A DNA stretch of 6,968 bases from Actinotalea sp. (GTDB taxonomy: Bacteria > Actinomycetota > Actinomycetes > Actinomycetales > Cellulomonadaceae): contig JACIXM010000356.1 in assembly GCA_014360395.1 (NCBI GenBank), positions 1 through 6,968 on the forward strand, written 5' to 3'. The translations under genes and the position numbers were made by a program. This document shows positions 1 through 5,347 of the stretch, in pieces. The notes beneath the pieces were generated by a model, which saw only the letters and a list, made by a program, of their open reading frames with translations, was not told the DNA's origin and searched no databases. How positions within the stretch are numbered: the stretch's first letter is position 1; every line of letters begins with the position of its first letter.

Positions 1-174
1 CCCCGCCTGGTCGTCGAGCCGCCGGCCGAGCACCATCGCCCGGTAGCGCTGCAGCGGGACGTCGTCGGGCGGGGCGGCGTAGCGCGTGTGTGCCACGGGC
101 CCCCCGTCGGCGTCCAGCAGCCGGACCGCCTCCAGGGCGGTGTCCAGGGCATGGTCCAGGGAGTCCACCGACAT
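1..174 (-). CDS. pdhA: 2-oxoacid (pyruvate-type) dehydrogenase E1 component, alpha subunit, N-terminal part
   Basis: Partial gene; its first 58 codons are here and the rest lies beyond the left edge. E1-alpha/beta tetramers are cytoplasmic, thiamine-diphosphate-dependent enzymes that decarboxylate pyruvate or branched-chain 2-oxoacids and pass the acyl group to the lipoyl E2 subunit. The visible part has the usual N-terminal layout of this family: a short 'RLLDADGGPV' stretch, then 'RYAAPPDD', then 'LQRYRAMVLGRRLDDQA' at about residues 41-57, which matches the conserved 'YRDMV..RRFD..A' entry of the E1-alpha fold. The thiamine-binding motif is outside the window. The ATG at 174 is chosen because GAGGAGG sits about 5 nt upstream (180-186); the GTG at 180 would overlap that ribosome binding site. 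The gene is divergent from an Lrp-type regulator, a common arrangement for actinobacterial pdh/bkd operons. Pyruvate versus branched-chain specificity cannot be decided from this fragment. Confidence 0.8.
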   Translation of the reverse strand, partial: MSVDSLDHALDTALEAVRLLDADGGPVAHTRYAAPPDDVPLQRYRAMVLGRRLDDQAG

Positions 175-247
175 GCGCACCTCCTCGTCGAGAGCTGGTT
201 CGACTATGGACCGTGGAGGCCGGATGGATACGGTTCGGGACAAGACG

Positions 248-264
248 CCGGACATTTGGTCCGG
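248..264. promoter_or_regulatory. Inverted repeat, candidate Lrp-type operator
   Basis: CCGGAC-ATTTG-GTCCGG is a perfect 6-bp inverted repeat around a 5-bp A/T-rich centre, in the promoter region between the divergent E1-alpha and Lrp-type genes. Lrp/AsnC proteins bind short imperfect palindromes of about 15 bp with an A/T-rich middle, often at their own promoter, so size and place fit. It overlaps the likely -35 region of the regulator gene and lies about 75-90 bp upstream of the E1-alpha start. The binding protein is inferred. Confidence 0.5.
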
Positions 265-283
265 TGTTGGCCGGTAGTAAGGT
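255..283 (+). promoter_or_regulatory. Possible promoter of the Lrp-type regulator
   Basis: A -10-like hexamer TAAGGT (278-283) follows a weak -35-like TTTGGT (255-260) at 17 bp. Transcription would then start near 290, leaving a leader of about 40 nt with AGGAGG at 311-316 before the ATG at 329. This also argues against the earlier in-frame ATG at 287. The -35 match is poor, so the call is tentative. No convincing sigma-70-like promoter was found for the leftward E1-alpha gene. Confidence 0.35.
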
Positions 284-328
284 CGGATGGCCCGGACGAA
301 GGCGCGCGCGAGGAGGCAGCGGGGACAC

Positions 329-772
329 ATGGACATCGTTCTGGACGAGACCGACCGCCGGATCCTGCAGGAGCTCACCCGCGACGGGCGGATGTCCGTC
401 CGGACGCTCGCGGAGAAGGTCAACGTGTCGCGGTCGCACGCCTACAGCCGCATCGAGCGGCTGCGCGAGCTCGGTGTCCTCGAGGGGTTCACGGCCGTGG
501 TCAACCCCGCCCGGAGCGGGCTCGGCACGTCCGCCTACGTCACGCTGACGGTGCGCCAGCACTCGTGGCGCGACCTCAGCGAGCGGCTGCGCCAGGTGCC
601 CGAGGTCAAGCACATGGCCCTGGTGGGCGGGGGAGACGTCGACGTCATCCTCCTGGTCCGGACCCGGGACAACGAGGCCCTGCGCAGCGTGGTGCTCGAC
701 GTCCTCCAGGCCATCCCCGGCGTGCTGTCGACGCACACGTTCCTCATCTTCGAGGACCTGTCCAACCCCTGA
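329..772 (+). CDS. Lrp/AsnC-family transcriptional regulator
   Basis: The 147-residue product has the length and layout of the feast/famine regulators. Residues 4-52 ('LDETDRRILQELTRDGRMS...' through 'RIERLRELGVLEG') form the N-terminal winged helix-turn-helix, with the recognition helix around 'VSRSHAYSRIERL'. Residues 67-143 form the RAM effector/oligomerisation domain, with 'VGGGDVDVILLV' at 99-110 in the ligand-loop region. Such proteins form dimers or octamers and sense amino acids or related metabolites. The start at 329 is preferred because family members begin right before 'LDETDRRIL' and AGGAGG lies at 311-316; a longer form from 287 is possible but begins with an atypical basic stretch. 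Being divergent from an E1-alpha gene, it probably controls that 2-oxoacid dehydrogenase operon, as BkdR-like regulators do, and itself. The effector is unknown. Confidence 0.9.
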   Translation: MDIVLDETDRRILQELTRDGRMSVRTLAEKVNVSRSHAYSRIERLRELGVLEGFTAVVNPARSGLGTSAYVTLTVRQHSWRDLSERLRQVPEVKHMALVGGGDVDVILLVRTRDNEALRSVVLDVLQAIPGVLSTHTFLIFEDLSNP

Positions 773-774
773 GG

Positions 775-787
775 GGCACCGGGTGCC
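775..787. terminator. Small hairpin between convergent genes, possible bidirectional terminator
   Basis: GGCACC-G-GGTGCC is a perfect short inverted repeat (in RNA, a 5-bp stem with a 3-nt loop). It fills most of the 24-bp gap between the regulator stop (772) and the ATPase stop (797), where a terminator serving both directions would sit. There is no T-run on either side, so it would have to be one of the tail-less hairpins often proposed in actinobacteria. Confidence 0.35.
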
Positions 788-796
788 GGCCGCCGA

Positions 797-1813
797 TCAG
801 GCCACGGGTGCCGTCAGGCCCAGGGCGCCCGCGAACCGGGCCAGCCCGTCCTCGCCCACCAGGTCCTCCGCCAGCAGCGGTGCCTCCAGGCGCGGCACGT
901 CGGGCAGCGCGTCGTCGAGCACCTTCAGGTAGCGGTCCTCGTGCTCGCGGCGGGCGGCCAGGAGCGGGCCGCCGTCGGCGGGAGAGCGCTTGTTGACGAC
1001 GAGCCCGCCGACATGGACGCCCGCCCCGCGGAGCTGTCGCTCCAGCTCGACGGTCTCCAGCACGGGCAGGCGCTCCGCGGCCAGGACGACGACGAACGCC
1101 GTCGTCGCGGCATCGGTGAAGACGGAGCGGAGCAGGGCGAAGCGGGCGCGCCGGCGCAGCAGGACGTCGCGGATCTCGACGTCGCGGCGCTCGCGGGCGC
1201 TGGGCGCGTGACCGGACGGGTCGCCGAGGACGGCGGCGGCCGGGTCCTCGCCGAGCCCGCGCTCGGCCTCGGCGAGGCGACGGGCGCGCTCCTCGCGGCG
1301 CAGCAGACCGTCGGTCCACGTCGTCAACGACTCCGGCAGGGCCATGAGCCGCGCGGTGTGGCCGGACGGGGCGGTGTCCAGGACGAGCAGGTCGTAGGAG
1401 GCCAGGCTCTCCTCGACCACCTCGGCCACGCGCTCGAGGATCGCCGCCTCGTGCATGCCGGGGGCGTCCCGGGCCAGGGCGAGGTGCCGGTCCACCTCCC
1501 CGCCCAGGTGCGGCGGCATGAGGCGCCGCAGGCGGTCCCCGACGCGCTGCAGGTGCTCCTCGGTGGTGCGCTCGGGGTCGATCTCCACCGCGTCCAGGCC
1601 CGGGACCAGAGCGGTGCCGGCGTCGCCGACGCGTGTGCCCCACAGGTGGCCGAGGTTGTGCGCGGGGTCGGTGGAGACGAGCAGCACGCGTCGCCCTCGC
1701 CGCGCCTCGCCGAGGGCGACGGCGGAGGAGACGGCCGTCTTGCCGACCCCGCCCTTCCCGCCGACGACGACGACGCGGCGCGCCGCCACGAGGTCGTGCA
1801 GGTTCAGCAGCAT
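797..1813 (-). CDS. ArsA/Get3-family P-loop ATPase
   Basis: The 338-residue product is a single-domain ATPase of the ArsA/Get3 branch of the SIMIBI GTPase/ATPase class. It shows the deviant Walker A 'GGKGGVGKT' (18-26) with the signature lysine, switch I 'STDPAHNL' (47-54), switch II 'LDTAPSGHT' (145-153) and the adenine-contact 'NKR' (274-276). Relatives energise arsenite pumps or carry tail-anchored membrane proteins as dimers. It contains no cysteine at all, so neither the arsenite-binding cysteines of ArsA nor the zinc-binding CxxC of Get3 is present; an arsenic role is unlikely. The ATG at 1813 is chosen because GGAG stands about 9 nt before it and the protein then begins just ahead of the P-loop; a start at 1861 would add 16 unlikely residues. 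It overlaps the end of the preceding gene by 10 nt, implying translational coupling and a shared function with that protein and the CstA-like transporter. Confidence 0.9.
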   Translation of the reverse strand: MLLNLHDLVAARRVVVVGGKGGVGKTAVSSAVALGEARRGRRVLLVSTDPAHNLGHLWGTRVGDAGTALVPGLDAVEIDPERTTEEHLQRVGDRLRRLMPPHLGGEVDRHLALARDAPGMHEAAILERVAEVVEESLASYDLLVLDTAPSGHTARLMALPESLTTWTDGLLRREERARRLAEAERGLGEDPAAAVLGDPSGHAPSARERRDVEIRDVLLRRRARFALLRSVFTDAATTAFVVVLAAERLPVLETVELERQLRGAGVHVGGLVVNKRSPADGGPLLAARREHEDRYLKVLDDALPDVPRLEAPLLAEDLVGEDGLARFAGALGLTAPVA

Positions 1814-2124
1814 GTGACGTGCTCCAGGGGGGAGTGGTCCAGGCCGATGCGCCGGTGCCACTCGTGCACGTCGTCGTACAGGACGGGCAGGAGCTCCAGG
1901 GTGTACCAGCGCGCGGGGTCCGGGACGCCGAGGGACTCGGCGAGGACGACGAGCCGGAGCAGGTCCTCCTCGTCGCGCCGGGCCCGCGCGAAGGTCCGCC
2001 GGTACGGGGCGACGTAGAACTCGGTCAGACCGCGGCCCACGGCGCCCAGCGCGGCCCGGAGGCGCGCGAGCAGGTCCGGGGAGGGGGCGGACGCCCCCTC
2101 CCCGGACCTCGGTGCGGACGTCAC
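1804..2124 (-). CDS. Small Cys-Cys-tailed protein ('cory-CC-star'-like)
   Basis: A 106-residue protein. After a variable Ser/Pro/Gly-rich N-terminus (1-18) it has a basic amphipathic stretch ('FYVAPYRRTFARARRDEED', 36-54), a hydrophobic segment ('LLRLVVLAESLGV', 55-67), the aromatic block 'WYTLELLPVLYDDVHEWHRRIG' (73-94) and the tail 'SPLEHVTCC' at the very end. The last two codons before the stop are both Cys. From memory this matches the actinobacterial family named 'cory-CC-star' for that ending; no function is known to me. There is no signal peptide or clear membrane span. The GTG at 2124 overlaps the cstA TGA (GTGA), and its stop overlaps the ATPase start, so it is the middle gene of a coupled operon. 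No good Shine-Dalgarno sequence precedes the GTG, consistent with re-initiation. The true start could lie further in, because the family core begins around residue 20. The vicinal cysteines could bind a metal or act in redox or lipid attachment; this is inference. Confidence 0.8.
   Translation of the reverse strand: MTSAPRSGEGASAPSPDLLARLRAALGAVGRGLTEFYVAPYRRTFARARRDEEDLLRLVVLAESLGVPDPARWYTLELLPVLYDDVHEWHRRIGLDHSPLEHVTCC
2072..2109. repeat. Perfect 18-bp inverted repeat at the start of the small gene
   Basis: Arms 2072-2089 and 2092-2109 are exact reverse complements (AGGTCCGGGGAGGGGGCG and its partner) around a 2-bp centre. The transcript would form a very stable GC stem with a small loop. 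It lies 12-49 nt after the cstA stop and encodes codons 6-18 of the Cys-Cys-tailed protein, a poorly conserved-looking Ser/Pro/Gly stretch. Possible roles are attenuation or processing between cstA and the two downstream genes, protection of the cstA 3' end, or masking of the internal GGGGAGGGGG Shine-Dalgarno-like run. There is no T-run. Confidence 0.85.
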
Positions 2125-3839
2125 GCGCGCGGGGCGCCCGTCGTCGTCGTGCTCTCCGGCTCCGGCACGTCGCCGACCACCGGGTCGGGCTCGGCGCGGC
2201 GGTTGCGCGCCATCGCCTGGCCCGCCTCGAGCGCGACCCACAGCGCCGCGACGAGGATCACCACGTCCATGACGAACAGCAGCCAGTTCTGGCTGTCGAA
2301 GAACTGCACGGCCTGGACCGCCAGGGCGTAGACCGACATCACCAGGACGAAGGCGAGCGGCACGAGCGTGTAGATCGGGTTGCGGCCGGCCCGGATGAGG
2401 ATGACCGAGACGATCGACAGCGTGAGGGCCGCCAGCAGCTGGTTCGTCGTGCCGAACAGCGGCCAGATGACCATGCCGCCGGCGCCGTCGCCGCCCGCCC
2501 CGAAGGCCAGGCCCAGGCAGAACGCCAGGGCGATGCCGGTGCCGGTGAGGGTGCCGATCCGGCGCCCGGCCAGCTGCCCGGCCTCCTGGATGACGAAGCG
2601 CTGCAGGCGCAGGCCCGTGTCCATCGTCGTCGCGGCGAACAGGACCGCCATGGTCGCGAGCACCGTGGCGGCCAGGCCCTCCGGCAGGCCCAGGCCGGAG
2701 CTGAGGATCGCCGCGCCGCCGGCCACGAAGGCGTTGACGCCGCCCTGACCGAACGCGCTGTACACGGCCTCCCAGTCCGCGAGCGTGGCGAAGCCGGCCG
2801 TCGCGGCGATGATCGCGCCGAGCGCGAGCAGGCCCTCGCCCACGGACCCGAAGTAGCCGACGAACCGCGCGTCGGTCTCCTTGTCCAGCTGCTTGGACGT
2901 GGTGCCCGAGGCGACCATGCCGTGGAAGCCGGAGATGGCGCCGCAGGCGATGGTGACGAACAGCAGCGGCACGAGGCTCGGCGTGCCCTCGGGCACGTTC
3001 GTGTTGAACGCCGGCGCGACGACCGTCGGCGCGGCCAGCACCACGGCGCCGAAGAGGATCCCGAGGCCGATGAACAGCTGCAGGCCGTTGATGTAGTCCC
3101 GCGGCTGCAGCAGCACCCACACCGGCAGCAGCGAGGCGATGCCGGCGTAGAGGAACAGCACGATGATCCAGAACGACGCGGCGGGCAGGCCCAGCACCGT
3201 CTCCGGCAGGACGACGGGGAACCGGTCGCCGATGAGGATGAGGGTGTACAGGACGGCGACGCCGCCGATGGACGGCCACAGCAGGCCGACCTTGTAGCGG
3301 TAGATGAGCTGGCCGATGACGAGGGCCACCACGATCGCGCCCCAGGTGGGGATCACGGCGCTCGGCCGCGCGATGAGCAGGTTCGAGATCACGACGGCGA
3401 AGGCCGCGTTGACCATGAGCAGCAGCAGGAAGATGACGACCAGGAACAGGTTCCGACCGTGCTTGCCGATGTAGCGGCCGGACAGGGCGCCCATCGACTG
3501 GCCGCGGTGGCGCGTGCTGGCCCACAGGGCACCGAGGTCGTGCATGCCGGCGAAGAAGACGGTGCCGATGGTCACCCACAGGAAGGCCGGGAGCCAGCCC
3601 CAGATGACCGCGATCGCCGGGCCGACGATCGGCGCGGCGCCGGCGACCGACGTGAAGTGGTGGCCCCACAGGACGAACCTGTTGGTGGGCACGTAGTCGA
3701 CGCCGTCGCGCAGCTGGTGCGCGGGCGTGCGGTAGGCCGGGTCCAGCTTGAGGACCCGTGCCGCCAGGTGGCGGGAGTAGAAGACGTAGCCGAGGGCCAT
3801 CGTCCCGACCCCGACCAGTAGAAGGACCAGTGAGCTCAT
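2121..3839 (-). CDS. cstA: CstA-family carbon starvation / pyruvate-type transporter
   Basis: A 572-residue multi-pass inner-membrane protein of the CstA family, whose studied E. coli members (CstA, BtsT) take up pyruvate, with earlier links to peptide uptake. Family hallmarks are visible: 'DYVPTNRFVLWGHHFTSVAGAAPIVGPA' (48-75), 'PRDYINGLQL' (246-255), 'GAISGFHGMVASGTTSKQL' (300-318) and 'WPLFGTTNQLLAALTL' (459-474), separated by many hydrophobic spans. It is shorter than E. coli CstA (about 700 residues) and belongs to the short form of the family. The hydrophilic C-terminus (about 543-572) should be cytoplasmic. GAGGAG at 3844-3849 precedes the ATG at 3839 by 4 nt. It is the first gene of an operon with the Cys-Cys-tailed protein and the ArsA-like ATPase. 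The upstream region has an extended -10 box, a palindrome and a structured leader, suggesting regulated expression. The substrate cannot be read from sequence. Confidence 0.93.
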   Translation of the reverse strand: MSSLVLLLVGVGTMALGYVFYSRHLAARVLKLDPAYRTPAHQLRDGVDYVPTNRFVLWGHHFTSVAGAAPIVGPAIAVIWGWLPAFLWVTIGTVFFAGMHDLGALWASTRHRGQSMGALSGRYIGKHGRNLFLVVIFLLLLMVNAAFAVVISNLLIARPSAVIPTWGAIVVALVIGQLIYRYKVGLLWPSIGGVAVLYTLILIGDRFPVVLPETVLGLPAASFWIIVLFLYAGIASLLPVWVLLQPRDYINGLQLFIGLGILFGAVVLAAPTVVAPAFNTNVPEGTPSLVPLLFVTIACGAISGFHGMVASGTTSKQLDKETDARFVGYFGSVGEGLLALGAIIAATAGFATLADWEAVYSAFGQGGVNAFVAGGAAILSSGLGLPEGLAATVLATMAVLFAATTMDTGLRLQRFVIQEAGQLAGRRIGTLTGTGIALAFCLGLAFGAGGDGAGGMVIWPLFGTTNQLLAALTLSIVSVILIRAGRNPIYTLVPLAFVLVMSVYALAVQAVQFFDSQNWLLFVMDVVILVAALWVALEAGQAMARNRRAEPDPVVGDVPEPESTTTTGAPRA

Positions 3840-3857
3840 CGTGCTCCTCGTCTCGGC

Positions 3858-3918
3858 GGAGGTCGCACGTCGTCGTGCTGTCCGCGCGCCGCCCCCGTGC
3901 GGCAGTCCCGCGACCTCC
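3858..3918 (-). promoter_or_regulatory. Foldable cstA 5' leader with sequestered Shine-Dalgarno-like sequence
   Basis: In the cstA leader, 3858-3866 and 3910-3918 are perfect 9-bp complements that would close a stem around an inner hairpin (3888-3892 with 3899-3903). The upstream arm contains AAGGAGGT (3913-3920 in transcript sense), a perfect match to the 16S anti-Shine-Dalgarno sequence, yet no ATG, GTG or TTG follows at usable distance. The stem ends 8 nt before the real ribosome binding site of cstA. It resembles no riboswitch class I can name; a regulatory role is inferred. Confidence 0.4.
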
Positions 3919-3941
3919 TTGTTGCGGGCTTGACGCGGCGG

Positions 3942-3970
3942 AGGCTAGCACGCGGTCGAACCCAGGTGCA
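3942..3970 (-). promoter_or_regulatory. Probable cstA promoter
   Basis: In leftward sense, TGCTAGCCT carries an extended -10 (TG-N-TAGCCT, hexamer 3942-3947). The -35-like TGCACC (3965-3970) at 17 bp is weak, as expected for an activated or extended -10 promoter. Transcription would start near 3935, giving a leader of about 95 nt. Confidence 0.45.
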
Positions 3971-3975
3971 GCACC
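3965..3975. promoter_or_regulatory. Palindrome over the cstA -35 region
   Basis: GGTGC-A-GCACC is a perfect 11-bp palindrome that overlaps the weak -35 of the cstA promoter. A wider pair, CAGGTG at 3963-3968 and CACCTG at 3995-4000, surrounds it. The position suits a regulator-binding site, but it does not resemble the CRP/GlxR TGTGA-N6-TCACA consensus, and short palindromes are common in G+C-rich DNA. Confidence 0.3.
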
Positions 3976-4043
3976 GCCCGTGGGGCCCCTTGATCACCTG
4001 TTGCGCCCCGATCCGGTCATCTCCACGCAAAGCGGGCTGTGCT

Positions 4044-5288
4044 TCAGTGCGGCACGGTGGCGAGGCCCTCGAGGAGGCGGGCGACGTCCTCGTCGTCGGA
4101 GTAGGGCGCCAGCCCGACGCGGACCGCACCGGTGTCCCCCAGGCCCAGGTGACGCGAGGCCTCCAGGGCGTAGAAGGAGCCGTTCGGTGCGTTGACCCCG
4201 CGGTCGACCAGGTGCTGCCGCACCACCGCGTCCGGCACGCCGTCGACGCGCAGGAGCAGCGTGGGGGTGCGCCGCGCCGCCCGGGACCACGTCGTGATCC
4301 CGCCGATCTGCGCCAGGCCCGCCTCGATCCGTTCCCGCAGCCGGTCCTCGTGGGCCTCCACGGCGGCCATGCCGGCGAGGACGCGCTCGCGGCGCGCCGG
4401 CCCGGCGCCGACCTCGGCCCCCAGCCCGGCGACGACGTCCACGGCCGCCGTGCAGCCGGCGAGCAGCTCGTACGGCAGCGTCCCCAGCTCGAAGCGTTCC
4501 GGCACCACGTCGGTGGACGGCGCCAGCTTGGCCGGGCGCAGGCTCTCCAGGAACCCCGGGTCGGCGGCCATCACGCCCAGGTGCGGGCCGAGCAGCTTGT
4601 ACGGGGAGCACAGGTACACGTCGGCTCCGAACGCCCCGACGTCGGTCGGCACGTGGGCCGTGGCGTGGACGCCGTCGACGACCATGAGCGCGCCGACGTC
4701 GTGGACGGCCCGGGCGATCGCCGCCACGTCCGGACGCGTGCCGAGGAGGTTCGACGCGGCCGTGACGGCGACGACGCGCGTGCGCGGCCCGAGGTGCCTC
4801 GTGACCGCCTCGACGTCGAGCTCGCCGGTCGCGGGGTCGAACTCCGCCCACCGCACCACCGCACCGACCGACGTCGCGGCCAGCACCCACGGGCGGATGT
4901 TCGCGTCGTGGTCGAGCCGGCTCACGACCACCTCGTCGCCGGGGCGCCACGACGCGGCGAGGGTCCGGGACAGGTCGAAGGTCAGCTGCGTCATGCTGCG
5001 CCCGACGACGACGCCCCGCGGGTCGCACCCGAGCAGGTCCCCCAGCGCGCGACGCGCGGCGAGGACGACGTCCCGGGCGCGCCGCTCCGCCCGGGTCACG
5101 GTGCCGACGTTGGCGATCGCCGAGGTCATCGTGGCGGCGACCGCCTCGGCGACCTCGACCGGGACCTGCGAGCCGCCCGGCCCGTCGAAGTGGGCCGCGC
5201 CCTCGCCCAGCGCCGGGAACCTCCGGCGGAACGCAGCGACGTCATAGGTGCGGGGGATCGGGGCAGGGGCGTGGTCGACGGTGGCCAT
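4044..5288 (-). CDS. Cysteine desulfurase-like class V PLP enzyme without catalytic cysteine
   Basis: The 414-residue product is a fold-type I, class V PLP-dependent enzyme resembling the 'cysteine desulfurase-like' (VC1184-type) subfamily. Visible features are 'FDGPGGSQVP' near residue 34, 'RSMTQLTFDLSRTL' (97-110, phosphate-site region), 'HDAN' (127-130), 'VVDGVHATAHVP' (203-214) with Asp205 facing the pyridine nitrogen, Lys231 in 'SPYKLLGPHLG' as Schiff-base lysine, and 'VRVGLAPY' (389-396) with a substrate-carboxylate Arg390. The loop where true SufS/IscS enzymes carry the persulfide-forming cysteine has none, so desulfurase activity is doubtful; a lyase or aminotransferase-like reaction on an unknown amino acid is more likely. 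The ATG at 5288 fits the family N-terminus. It has no clear Shine-Dalgarno sequence, and CAGACT lies 6 nt upstream, so a leaderless transcript is possible. No Suf genes are adjacent. A 204-bp gap separates it from cstA, with no clear terminator. Confidence 0.88.
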   Translation of the reverse strand: MATVDHAPAPIPRTYDVAAFRRRFPALGEGAAHFDGPGGSQVPVEVAEAVAATMTSAIANVGTVTRAERRARDVVLAARRALGDLLGCDPRGVVVGRSMTQLTFDLSRTLAASWRPGDEVVVSRLDHDANIRPWVLAATSVGAVVRWAEFDPATGELDVEAVTRHLGPRTRVVAVTAASNLLGTRPDVAAIARAVHDVGALMVVDGVHATAHVPTDVGAFGADVYLCSPYKLLGPHLGVMAADPGFLESLRPAKLAPSTDVVPERFELGTLPYELLAGCTAAVDVVAGLGAEVGAGPARRERVLAGMAAVEAHEDRLRERIEAGLAQIGGITTWSRAARRTPTLLLRVDGVPDAVVRQHLVDRGVNAPNGSFYALEASRHLGLGDTGAVRVGLAPYSDDEDVARLLEGLATVPH

Positions 5289-5347
5289 CGCGTCAGTCTG
5301 CCGCGCCCCCGGTCGCGCGCGACGACACTCGGGGTGAGCCTGGACGC

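Noticed and set aside
287..328. N-terminal extension of the Lrp-type regulator to ATG at 287
   Set aside because: Adds a basic 14-residue stretch atypical of the family and would start at or before the predicted transcript start.
744..1643. Long minus-strand frame through the ATPase region
   Set aside because: It is a shifted frame inside the ATPase gene; the product is Arg/Pro/Gly-rich with no family motifs, whereas the other frame has full P-loop motifs.
1814..1861. N-terminal extension of the ATPase to ATG at 1861
   Set aside because: Adds 16 residues before a normal family start and overlaps the upstream gene by 58 nt; the ATG at 1813 has a suitable ribosome binding site.
941..2017. Long plus-strand frame opposite the ATPase gene
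   Set aside because: Antisense shadow typical of very G+C-rich DNA; low-complexity Gly/Arg/Gln product and no motifs.
2112..3821. 569-codon plus-strand frame opposite cstA
   Set aside because: Antisense shadow; Asp/Arg/Gln-rich product with no fold signature, while the minus strand encodes a clear CstA.
1804..3951. Treating the Cys-Cys-tailed protein as the end of a 715-residue protein
   Set aside because: The part before 2124 is a shifted reading of cstA with Arg/Pro-rich junk; the GTG overlapping the cstA stop gives a sensible 106-residue start.
3976..4043. Terminator after the PLP enzyme gene
   Set aside because: Only a GGGGCCCC palindrome and 3-4 bp stems are present, with no stable hairpin near the stop and no T-run.
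3836..4129. 97-codon minus-strand frame upstream of cstA
   Set aside because: Begins inside the PLP enzyme gene in another frame, has no ribosome binding site and no recognisable product; only its last 10 codons were kept as a speculative leader.
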